Below are positions 43,455 to 52,630 of a stretch of 61,820 nt of DNA, one piece after another. Every line of letters starts with the position of its first letter. Positions within the stretch are counted from its first letter, which is position 1. The position numbers and the translations under genes are program-made. Below the pieces are notes generated by a model. That model was given only the letters and a program-made list of their open reading frames with translations. It did no database searches and was not told the DNA's origin. Origin of the DNA: Chitinophagaceae bacterium (GTDB lineage: Bacteria; Bacteroidota; Bacteroidia; Cytophagales; Cytophagaceae); contig JAQBNS010000030.1 in assembly GCA_028288405.1 (NCBI GenBank), positions 1-61,820 of the forward strand. The letters run 5' to 3'.

Positions 43455-46400
43455 ATGTCAGCATTTTTCCGTAACGCATCTTTTCGTGTAATTTTCAAAC
43501 TAAAAAACAACAATATTATTTTGTTGTCTTTGGTTTTATGGGGTGCAAAGAGTGTTTGTATGGCGCAAAATCCAGCTGATGTTTGCGCTTCTGCTGTTGC
43601 CATTACTCCTGGCTTAATTTGCTCTACTACTGCTTATACCTTACCGGGCACCTATGTGTACGATGGACTTACCTCCACTTGCGGATCTGTACAGGATGAT
43701 GGCTGGTATTCCTTTACGGCACAAACATCCAATTACACTTTCGTTTTAGGAGGAGACTTCAATCATGCAGTGGCTGTTTATTCCGGTTCTTGTGGTGCCT
43801 TAACAGCCATCGCTTGTAGCAATGCTACATCGGGAAGTAATGCCACTCTTCAGTTTACAGTTACTCCCAACGCTACTTATTTCATACAAGTGCAAAGAAA
43901 CAGCGGCACGACTAGTTCTACGATGACGGGTAACTTTTCATTTTGCTATACCTCTGCACCCGGAGGAATCAAGTCAAATATTAAAGCTTGGTACAAAGCC
44001 GATGGCAATATTGTAAAGTCAGGCAGCAATGTGACACGGTGGAATACAGAAGTAGGAACAGTCAACTTTACCAATGTATTCAACACACCTACACTTAATG
44101 CAGCTTCTGTTAACTTCAACCCTTCTGTTGTTTTTCCAGGGAATGCTTACTTGAACAATCCTACTACTTTAGGAAGCGATATCATGGCCCCTTCTAATAA
44201 TACCGTTTTCCTGGTTACGAAAGTCAATGCAGGTGGCGTACTCTTAAAATGGGACCAAGATCAATCCACCAACCGGTTCGATTTTGAAACGACACCTTAT
44301 CCTACTTCTACCGCATTCCGTTTTGATCATCCGGGAGATTATCAATCGCTTTCTGCCGGAAGCATGAATCAATGGAACATCGCAACTGCCGCTACTTCAG
44401 CAGCGACAGATAATTTTATCATCAATGGCTTAACAGGAGCAACCGGTACAGGTGGAACAAACAATACGTCTCTTTCCGCTAACTTTACGATTGGTGGCGA
44501 TTCCTATTCCAGCTATCATAGTAATTCAGAAATTACAGAAGCTATATTTTACGCAGGTACTCTGAATGCGACAGAACTGCGTAAAGTACACAGCTACCTG
44601 GCCGTGAAATACGGCATTACACTAGGCACCAATGCGAGTGCCTTAGACTATTACTCTTCTAACGGCACCATGATATGGGAACAAACAACCACCGATCAAA
44701 ATGACATTGCCGGTCTGGGAAGAGACGATGCTTCGGGACTCTCACAGTTGAAAGCGAAATCATCCGGCGGTGATGATATCATTACCATGGCACTAGTGGA
44801 TAATGCCGGAACATTTGCTGCTCCCAATACTTTTGACAACGACAATGAATTTATGTTGTGGGGCAATGACAACGGTTCCCAGCCTTCTTCTGTAACGGGC
44901 GGCGGTTTACTCGAAACAACAGCAGAATGTCCTTCCGCTATTTTGCGACGACTGGCTCGTCAATGGAAAATATATGAAACCGGAACCGTCGGTGATGTAT
45001 CCTTGACGATGGATCTTTCATCCATTCCTATTTCAGGAACCACTTTTTACGACTTAAGATTATTGATCGATTTAGATGGAGATGGAGATTTTACAACGGG
45101 TACAGTAAAACGAATCACGCCTTCCGCTTATGCCGGAGGATTGGTAACGTTTAACAATGTAGACTTCAGCCACGGAAATATTTTCACACTCGCTACACTC
45201 GTTCCTTCACCTGGCGGTGTTTCTTCCGGACTTCAAATTTGGTTGCGAGGCTCTTCCTTAACCAGTACTCAAACCAACAACGCTCAATTGAACTCCTGGT
45301 ATAATGCCGGCTCCAGTAACTTTGATTTTAGCAGAATAACCGGTTCTACCGGTGGTTGGCCAAGATTCAGAACCAATTCAGTAAACTTCAATCACAGCAT
45401 CGAGTTTGGAAGTTCAGGTGCGATGATCTCGCAAAATAGTGCAGTGAACATGAGACCAACAACCAATAGCAGTACTTCTATGGTTGTTTTTAAAACCACA
45501 CAAAATATAAGTAATACAAACTTCTGGTCTTGTCCGAATTTCGTGACAACAGAAACATACTATACCGGACGTGATTATGGTTTTGGTTTGACCAACGGTA
45601 AACTGGGAATAAAAATTAAAGATGGAGAAACATGGGATGCCAATTCAACAGCAAGCTGCAACGATAATATTCCTCACCTCGCGATGGCTATGCGCACCCG
45701 TAATGCGCCCACTACCGCTGTGTCGACAGTAACCATGCAGCTCGATGGAAAAACAGATGTAACGGCAACCTCAGTTGGTGATTCTTATGCCTTGGATGCA
45801 GCAGATGCAACACTTACTCCTCCTTATAGAGGAACGGGCATAGGAGGAACATCCATAACAGGTACAGATGTATATACGAGTATGCAATACACCGGACTTC
45901 TCTCTGAAGTTATTGTGTTCAACAACAGTTTAACCGCAGCCAATCTGAATAAAGTAAATACATACTTAGCCATTAAATACGGACTCACATTAGGTAATAC
46001 CGCTTCACCGATCAGTTATACTCATTCTCTTGGAACATCCATATGGAATGCGTCTTCTACTTATCAGAACGATCTTGCAGCCATCGGTCGTGACGATCGT
46101 TCAGAACTTGATCAACGCCGGTCTATATCTGTAGAAACGGATAACATGACAGATATTGCCTTAGTAGATAATGGAGGTTCACAGGGCGCTCCTAATGCAT
46201 TCGACAACGACAGAGAGTTTTTTATTATTGGAAACAATGATGGGTCCCGAGCATTTAGTCCGACAGATGTAGACGGTGCAACCATCTTAAACAGACTAAG
46301 CAGAGTATGGAAAGTACAAGAAACCGGTACCGTAGGAAATGTTTTGGTAGCCGTCAACCTCAGCACCATACCTACTCCTATTATAGGTTCTGACCTGCGT

Positions 46401-47117
46401 CTGTTGATAGACCGCGACAACGACGGTTTTGCAGACAATGACGTGACTCCACAAGCAGCAGATTCGTACAATGCAGGAACGAAAACCGTTTACTTTACAA
46501 CAGACATGTCAAGCGGCGATTTATTTACCATCGGTACGGCAACGAATCCTTTACCGGTAGAGTTTATTAGCATCAATGCTCTGGCAGAAACAGATAAAAA
46601 TAAAATTACCTGGATCACGGCAACAGAACTCAACAACAGTCGATTTGTTGTACAACGTTTGATACAAGGTCAAGAGTGGGATTCCATAGGAACCATTGCC
46701 GGTGCAAATACGTCCAATACTATTCATCATTATGAATTCTATGACGCCAACGTCAGCAACCTGACTTTTGTTTATTATCGGGTAGTACAATATGATTATG
46801 ATGGAAAATCGGATTTCTCAAAAATTGTCTATATAGACAGAACCGCTTTAATAAATAGTAGTAACCTGATCAAAATAGGTCCCAACCCCTCTAATGGCGC
46901 TATCGACATCAACATCAACAATGAATTGTTTGCGACTAACACGTATCGATTGACGGTGTATTCTATTTTAGGGACACATGTATACGACAGCAACTTGAAC
47001 GAGGCCAACAGTCACATTGACCTGAGCGATTTAGCAGCAGGAAACTATATTATTGAACTCCTCAATTCAGCCGGAACAGCCCCTGTTTACGAGAAAATCA
47101 TCATCAAACACCAATAG
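43455..47117 (+). CDS. Giant T9SS-secreted surface protein, paralogue 1
   Basis: A 1220-residue protein: a signal peptide (ILLSLVLWGAKSVCMAQ), an N-terminal PPC-like domain (about 40-165; YVYDGLTSTCGSVQDDGWYS) and then two copies of a module made of a concanavalin/LamG-like domain (AWYKADGNIVKSG near 178; second near 590) and a domain with YLAVKYGITLGTNAS then DQNDIAGLGRDDASGLSQ (near 385; second near 830), which I believe is DUF8202. An FnIII-like segment (LPVEFISINALAETDKNKIT) and a type IX C-terminal sorting domain (IKIGPNPSNG... near 1137 to the end) follow. The role is probably adhesion or a surface layer. Upstream there is a 272-base gap without a gene. Confidence 0.88.
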   Translation: MSAFFRNASFRVIFKLKNNNIILLSLVLWGAKSVCMAQNPADVCASAVAITPGLICSTTAYTLPGTYVYDGLTSTCGSVQDDGWYSFTAQTSNYTFVLGGDFNHAVAVYSGSCGALTAIACSNATSGSNATLQFTVTPNATYFIQVQRNSGTTSSTMTGNFSFCYTSAPGGIKSNIKAWYKADGNIVKSGSNVTRWNTEVGTVNFTNVFNTPTLNAASVNFNPSVVFPGNAYLNNPTTLGSDIMAPSNNTVFLVTKVNAGGVLLKWDQDQSTNRFDFETTPYPTSTAFRFDHPGDYQSLSAGSMNQWNIATAATSAATDNFIINGLTGATGTGGTNNTSLSANFTIGGDSYSSYHSNSEITEAIFYAGTLNATELRKVHSYLAVKYGITLGTNASALDYYSSNGTMIWEQTTTDQNDIAGLGRDDASGLSQLKAKSSGGDDIITMALVDNAGTFAAPNTFDNDNEFMLWGNDNGSQPSSVTGGGLLETTAECPSAILRRLARQWKIYETGTVGDVSLTMDLSSIPISGTTFYDLRLLIDLDGDGDFTTGTVKRITPSAYAGGLVTFNNVDFSHGNIFTLATLVPSPGGVSSGLQIWLRGSSLTSTQTNNAQLNSWYNAGSSNFDFSRITGSTGGWPRFRTNSVNFNHSIEFGSSGAMISQNSAVNMRPTTNSSTSMVVFKTTQNISNTNFWSCPNFVTTETYYTGRDYGFGLTNGKLGIKIKDGETWDANSTASCNDNIPHLAMAMRTRNAPTTAVSTVTMQLDGKTDVTATSVGDSYALDAADATLTPPYRGTGIGGTSITGTDVYTSMQYTGLLSEVIVFNNSLTAANLNKVNTYLAIKYGLTLGNTASPISYTHSLGTSIWNASSTYQNDLAAIGRDDRSELDQRRSISVETDNMTDIALVDNGGSQGAPNAFDNDREFFIIGNNDGSRAFSPTDVDGATILNRLSRVWKVQETGTVGNVLVAVNLSTIPTPIIGSDLRLLIDRDNDGFADNDVTPQAADSYNAGTKTVYFTTDMSSGDLFTIGTATNPLPVEFISINALAETDKNKITWITATELNNSRFVVQRLIQGQEWDSIGTIAGANTSNTIHHYEFYDANVSNLTFVYYRVVQYDYDGKSDFSKIVYIDRTALINSSNLIKIGPNPSNGAIDININNELFATNTYRLTVYSILGTHVYDSNLNEANSHIDLSDLAAGNYIIELLNSAGTAPVYEKIIIKHQ

Positions 47118-47239
47118 CAGAATTTCGGCATGATTGGCTAGTCATATTTTGACAATATTCGGTAAACTTTAAAAACAAGTTTGCCGGATATCCGTAAAAG
47201 ATACAAGGTCTCTAGGACCTTTCTTTTTGACGACTCACA

Positions 47240-50200
47240 ATGCATAAAGTATTACTGTTTTTACTCCTTTTTCTTACCACCACAACAAGCATTTATGCAC
47301 AAGATCCGGCTGATCTTTGTGCATCAGCCATTACGTTAACGCCTACTTTAAATTGCAATTTTTCGACTTATAATTTACCAGGTTCATACGTTTACGATGG
47401 ACTTACTCCTTCTTGTGGGACGACCACAGATGATGGATGGTATAAATTTACGGCACAAACTACCAATTACACCTTTACACTCACCGGAGATTATACGCAC
47501 ACCGCTGCCCTATACTCCGGAACATGCGGCTCATTGGTGCCTATAGCCTGCAATAATGCTCTTGCGGGAAGTAATGCCTCCATCACCTTTTCCACAACAC
47601 CACTTGCCATTTATTATATTCAAGTGCAAAGAAATACAGGAACAACTACCACAACGATGACCGGAAGTTTTTCTTTGTGCTATGCTTCTGCACCGGGAGG
47701 CGTTAAAAACACTTTGAATGCATGGTATAAAGCAGATGGTAACCTGGTAAAAAGTGGCAGTACTGTAACTCAATGGAACACAGAAGTAGGCAATGCCAAT
47801 TTCAACACCGTATTCAATGCTCCTTTATTCAATAATACTACAGCCAATTTTAACCCAGCAGTTGTTTTTGACGGTGACGATTATTTGAACAATCCGAGCG
47901 TGCCGGGCACTGATATCCTTTCTGCCAGCGATAACACCGTATTCATTGTATCAAAACTAAACACCGGTTACAGCGGTGTATTGTTGAAATGGGAAGAATC
48001 TTTTCCTAATGATCGCTTTGGATTTGAAGGTTATCCATACCCTGTTGCTACACAAATACGTGTTGACCATCCAAGTATTCCACAACAAAAAATAGGTGGA
48101 AGCACAGGCTCATGGAACATTGCCACAGCAGCAACAACTAATGCAACGGATAACTTGTTGCAAAATGGTCTGATTGTAAATACTAATACCGGTGGTTCTA
48201 ATAATGTAGGATTGAACGGCACACTGACGATTGGCGGAGATAACTTTTCCGGATACCACAGCAACTCTCTCATCTCAGAAGTAATCTTTTACGGTACCAT
48301 ACTCAGTGCATTGGAGCATCAGAAAGTACAAAGTTACCTGGCTGTAAAATACGGCATCACACTCGGTAACACCGCTTCCGGCATAGATTACTATGCGTCG
48401 AGTGGTACTGTCATTTGGCCGCAAAACAGCACCGATCAAAATGATATTGCCGGCATTGGCAGAGATGATGCTTCAGGACTTTCTCAATTAAAATCAAAAT
48501 CGACAAACAGCGACGACATCCTTACTATGGCATTGGTAGATGCAGGAGGTTCTTTCGCTACTCCGAATAAATTTGATAATACTCTTGAATATGAATTGTG
48601 GGGTAATGACAATGGAGGACAACCCTACACCACCCTGGGCGGAGGTCTGGTAGAAACCACTGTGGAATGTCCCGTTTCTATCCTTAAACGATTGGCCCGT
48701 CAATGGCATGTGATAGAGACAGGTACTGTAGGCGATGTAGCGCTGACCTTCGATCTTTCATCCATACCTGTAACAGGAACTACCTTTTATGATTTCAGGT
48801 TATTGATCGACCTAGACAAAGACGGTGATTTTACAACCGGCACTGTCAAACGAATCACTCCTTCTACTTATGCCGGTAACATTGTCACATTTAACAATGT
48901 TGATTTCAACAACGATGAAATATTTACGCTCGCTACACTGGTGCCCGCTCCGGGCGGTATTTCTTCAGGTCTCCAAATCTGGTTACGTGCTTCTGAGATG
49001 ACCAGCACGCAAACCAATAATGCACAATTAAACTCCTGGTACAATGCAGGCTCCAGTAATTTTGACTTCAATAGAATAACGGGATCTACAGCAGGCTGGC
49101 CAAGGTTTAGAACCAATACCATGAACTTCAACCACAGTATTGAATTTGGCAATGCAGCTGCCTTGATTTCTCAAAACAATGCAGTCAATATGAGACCAAC
49201 AACCAACAACAGTACATCCATGGTTGTGTTTCAAACTGCCCAGTCTGCAGGAACTACAGACTTCTGGGCCAGTCCTAATTTCGTGACAACAGAATCTTAT
49301 TTTACCGGCAAAGATTATGGCTTCGGTATACCCAATGGGAAAATCGGATTGAAAATAAAAGATGGAGAACCATGGGATGTCTATTCCAATGCTATATATA
49401 ACGATAACGTCATTCACCTCGCATCCGCTTCGCGGACAAGGAGTGGTATAGTGAGCACCCCATCCACTGTTTCTATTCAGGTAGACGGTTATACCGATGT
49501 CACTTCTACTTCTGCCGGAGACTCCTATCCACTCGATGCTTCAGATGCTATGGGCGTCAGCTTCAAAGGTACAGGTATAGGAGGCAATACAATTAACGGT
49601 TCCAATGTATACAACAGCATGCAATACAACGGAACCATGGGCGAAGTCATTGTTTTCAATAATACGTTAACAGGTGTCAACCTCAATAAAGTCAATTCAT
49701 ACCTGGCCATTAAATTTGGTATTACATTAGGTGATAATAGCACTCCTATGTCTTATATCAACTCTTCCGCAGCAGTGATTTGGAATGCGTCCACTACTCA
49801 TCAAAATGATATCGCTGCTATCGGTCGTGACGATCGGTCTCAGCTGGATCAAAGAAGATCGATATCAGTAGAAACAGATAACATGACAGACATTGCCTTG
49901 GTCGATAATGGAGGAACACAAATTGCGCCAAACGACTTTGACAACGACCGGGAGTTTTTCATCATTGGAAACAACGACAGCGTACGGGCCTTTGGTGCAG
50001 CAGATGTTGACGGAGCGATCATCCTCAATCGATTAAGACGAGTGTGGAAAGTACAAGAAACAGGAACCGTTGGAAATGTATTGTTGGCATTGGATCTTAG
50101 TACCATTCCTACTGCGATATCAGGTTCATCTCTTCGTTTGTTAGTAGATAGAGACAACGATGGTTTCGCCGACAACGACGTAGCCCCACAACCACCGGAT

Positions 50201-50854
50201 TCTTATAATGCAGGAACAAAAACGGTTTACTTTACAACAGACTTAGCCAATGGCGATCTTTTCACCGTAGGAACAGCTTTTGATCCTCTGCCGGTAGAAT
50301 TTATTGGTATAAAAGCTTTCGCAGAAACAGATAAAAATAAAATCACCTGGCAAACAGCAACAGAAATTAATAACAGTCACTTTGTTGTACAACGATTGAT
50401 CCATGGAAATGCATGGGACTCTATTGGTACGGTAAAAGGCGCCAACAATTCCAATACCCTGCATAACTACGAATTCCTTGATGATAACATCAGTAATCTC
50501 ACCTTCGCCTATTATAGAGTCGTACAATACGATTACGATGGAAAATCAAAGGCCTCTAAGATTGTGTATGTAGACAGAGCATCTTTAACCAACACCAATA
50601 ACCTGATCAAAGTAGGTCCCAATCCAGCCGATCGTTACATCGATATCGTCATCAACGATGAATTGTTTAATACCAACAGTTACCGCATTGAAATCACATC
50701 TGTCTTAGGAGTGAATGTCTATACGGCAGAATTGTCGCAAGCAACGACCCGAATAGACCTGAGTAGTCTATCTTCTGGAAATTATATCATTGAGCTTACC
50801 AATTCCGCAGGAACATCACCCGTGTATGAGAAAATCATCATCAGGCATCAATAG
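47240..50854 (+). CDS. Giant T9SS-secreted surface protein, paralogue 2
   Basis: A 1204-residue protein with the same domain order as its neighbour at 43455: a signal peptide (LLFLLLFLTTTTSIYAQ), a PPC-like domain, two LamG-plus-DUF8202-like modules (AWYKADGNLVKSG near 170; YLAVKYGITLGNTAS near 375; second module near 580-1010), FnIII-like and C-terminal sorting domain (IKVGPNPADR near 1122). Long stretches are identical between the two, for example GRDDRSQLDQRRSISVETDN, so they are a tandem duplication. The 122-base gap contains a weak hairpin (AAGGTC/GACCTT) with a T-rich tail just before the ATG at 47240, which could attenuate read-through. Confidence 0.88.
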   Translation: MHKVLLFLLLFLTTTTSIYAQDPADLCASAITLTPTLNCNFSTYNLPGSYVYDGLTPSCGTTTDDGWYKFTAQTTNYTFTLTGDYTHTAALYSGTCGSLVPIACNNALAGSNASITFSTTPLAIYYIQVQRNTGTTTTTMTGSFSLCYASAPGGVKNTLNAWYKADGNLVKSGSTVTQWNTEVGNANFNTVFNAPLFNNTTANFNPAVVFDGDDYLNNPSVPGTDILSASDNTVFIVSKLNTGYSGVLLKWEESFPNDRFGFEGYPYPVATQIRVDHPSIPQQKIGGSTGSWNIATAATTNATDNLLQNGLIVNTNTGGSNNVGLNGTLTIGGDNFSGYHSNSLISEVIFYGTILSALEHQKVQSYLAVKYGITLGNTASGIDYYASSGTVIWPQNSTDQNDIAGIGRDDASGLSQLKSKSTNSDDILTMALVDAGGSFATPNKFDNTLEYELWGNDNGGQPYTTLGGGLVETTVECPVSILKRLARQWHVIETGTVGDVALTFDLSSIPVTGTTFYDFRLLIDLDKDGDFTTGTVKRITPSTYAGNIVTFNNVDFNNDEIFTLATLVPAPGGISSGLQIWLRASEMTSTQTNNAQLNSWYNAGSSNFDFNRITGSTAGWPRFRTNTMNFNHSIEFGNAAALISQNNAVNMRPTTNNSTSMVVFQTAQSAGTTDFWASPNFVTTESYFTGKDYGFGIPNGKIGLKIKDGEPWDVYSNAIYNDNVIHLASASRTRSGIVSTPSTVSIQVDGYTDVTSTSAGDSYPLDASDAMGVSFKGTGIGGNTINGSNVYNSMQYNGTMGEVIVFNNTLTGVNLNKVNSYLAIKFGITLGDNSTPMSYINSSAAVIWNASTTHQNDIAAIGRDDRSQLDQRRSISVETDNMTDIALVDNGGTQIAPNDFDNDREFFIIGNNDSVRAFGAADVDGAIILNRLRRVWKVQETGTVGNVLLALDLSTIPTAISGSSLRLLVDRDNDGFADNDVAPQPPDSYNAGTKTVYFTTDLANGDLFTVGTAFDPLPVEFIGIKAFAETDKNKITWQTATEINNSHFVVQRLIHGNAWDSIGTVKGANNSNTLHNYEFLDDNISNLTFAYYRVVQYDYDGKSKASKIVYVDRASLTNTNNLIKVGPNPADRYIDIVINDELFNTNSYRIEITSVLGVNVYTAELSQATTRIDLSSLSSGNYIIELTNSAGTSPVYEKIIIRHQ

Positions 50855-50975
50855 GCTATTGTTCAAAAAAAAATGATTAAACTTCAGCTTCGGGTCAGCT
50901 ATTTTTTGTTTTTTTTCGTAAATAACACTGATATAGACAAAAGCGTCCCAATTTAAAAATAACCGCCAGGCATTT

Positions 50976-52625
50976 ATGAAGACTCTTTTTTTGGCATTGT
51001 ATTGTTGCATCTCTTGTTTTTTAGCTTGCGCTGTACCTTCCGATACCATTACTGTAAAAGTAAAAGACGAAATCGATAAACCCATCAAGGGCCTTAAACT
51101 CTTTGTTCATTCTTACCCTGCCTTCTATTCTGATGCTAAAGGAATTTATTTACTAAAAGTAAAAGAAGAATTGGAGATGCCGTTTGAAGTATGGACGGAT
51201 TCTAAAGAATATGAAATCCTAAAGTTCAGCTATTATAAAGACCACAAAGAATTATTGGTAAAAGTTAAACTACAAAACAGTCCAAATACTGTTAAAGGGA
51301 ATCCTGCTGTAACTAAACAAACAGGAAATCATCTGGTAGAAACTTCCAAAACAAACCAACCCATATCCAATCCATCGAATACTTCATCAGTAAGAACCAT
51401 CGGCCCTGAGCACCAACAAATAAAAGCACCTGATGATGAAGTCAATATTTATGCTCAATACAAAGGTGACTTTGAAAAACTTACGCATGAAATATACCTG
51501 GAACGGGAACGTCTGGTTTTAAATAATGCACATATCAAAGAAGAAATCTCAACGATCACACAACGTTTAGATAAAGAGAAAAATCTAACTGCAGCAGAAC
51601 GTGCGCAACTCAAAGCTTATCTTAAAAAACTAGAATATGAGTTTGAACAAAATGGAATTGCCTTTCGCAAAGCAGAAGAACAAACTAAAGTTCTTATCGA
51701 TCGGTTAAAAATGCTGTTGCTGGAAAAAGATTCCATCAATGTTATTACAGCCAACAAACTTAAAATAGAACAGGAGAAAAGAGTCGTTGCTGAAAAAAGA
51801 AATACTCGCTCGTTTACTATTTTCAGTATCATTACGCTCTTCTTGTTATTACTGGCGGTTTCTTTCTATAGCATCGCACGTAAAATGAGAAAACAACGCA
51901 GCAGTTTATTGCTGTCCAATCAAGAACTCAGTGAACAGAAAAAGCTTGTTGAAGAACAAAATCAGCAACTCGATATTTTTGCGTACCGTGCTTCGCATGA
52001 CATTAAAGGCCCTCTGAAATCCATTACTGCCCTAAGTGCTTTAGCAGCGATCAGTGTGGAAGACAAAGAGGCATTAGAACTATTCAAACTGATCAATAAC
52101 AGTTCGGTTAAACTTGACAACTTAGTAACTGAAATGCTACTGTTGGCAAAAGATTCCAAATCTCAGTTAACCATTTTCCCTGTTCACACAAATGCCGTGA
52201 TAGAGGAAATATTACGGGAGCTGAAAAACATTGAAGGATATGAGAAAATGGTCATTACACAAAACCTCGTGCCTCATCTTGAAATACGCACAGACAATAC
52301 TTTATTTCACTCTATCGTACAAAACCTGATAGAGAATTCTATTAAATATTCAGATAAAACCAAAGAGAAGCGAACCTTACACATTTCTACTCAAATTTCT
52401 GACAACATGTTTGAAATTTCTTTCAAAGACAATGGTGTAGGAATAGATGAAGCTTTTCATGAAAAAGTTTTCACCTCGTTCTTCAGAAACTCTCTAGACT
52501 CAAACGGCACCGGATTAGGTTTGTATATTGTAAAACAAAACATCATTAAGCTGGGAGGTACCATATCCCTGCAAAGTAAAGCCGGCGAAGGTTCTACGTT
52601 TACTGTTCACTTACCCTTGTCTTAG
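50976..52625 (+). CDS. Membrane sensor histidine kinase
   Basis: A 549-residue protein: signal peptide (1-19), a beta-sandwich carboxypeptidase-regulatory-like domain (about 22-105; VKVKDEIDKPIKGLKLFVHS), a coiled coil (about 155-265), one membrane segment (277-299), then HisKA and HATPase domains. The H box is ASHDIKGPLKSI (His341), the N box NLIENSIKYSDK near 450, G1 DNGVGID near 485 and G2 GTGLGLYIVK near 512. All catalytic elements are intact. No response regulator is adjacent; the downstream TPR/PD40 gene begins five bases later, so it may share a role in sensing the cell surface. The PorE-like neighbour suggests a link to secretion or motility, an inference. Confidence 0.92.
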   Translation: MKTLFLALYCCISCFLACAVPSDTITVKVKDEIDKPIKGLKLFVHSYPAFYSDAKGIYLLKVKEELEMPFEVWTDSKEYEILKFSYYKDHKELLVKVKLQNSPNTVKGNPAVTKQTGNHLVETSKTNQPISNPSNTSSVRTIGPEHQQIKAPDDEVNIYAQYKGDFEKLTHEIYLERERLVLNNAHIKEEISTITQRLDKEKNLTAAERAQLKAYLKKLEYEFEQNGIAFRKAEEQTKVLIDRLKMLLLEKDSINVITANKLKIEQEKRVVAEKRNTRSFTIFSIITLFLLLLAVSFYSIARKMRKQRSSLLLSNQELSEQKKLVEEQNQQLDIFAYRASHDIKGPLKSITALSALAAISVEDKEALELFKLINNSSVKLDNLVTEMLLLAKDSKSQLTIFPVHTNAVIEEILRELKNIEGYEKMVITQNLVPHLEIRTDNTLFHSIVQNLIENSIKYSDKTKEKRTLHISTQISDNMFEISFKDNGVGIDEAFHEKVFTSFFRNSLDSNGTGLGLYIVKQNIIKLGGTISLQSKAGEGSTFTVHLPLS

Positions 52626-52630
52626 ACTTC

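Noticed and set aside
46112-46471. Long antisense frames within the giant surface genes (also 49028-49417, 49849-50175)
   Set aside because: They run opposite strongly supported coding sequence with clear domains; the frames follow from codon bias.
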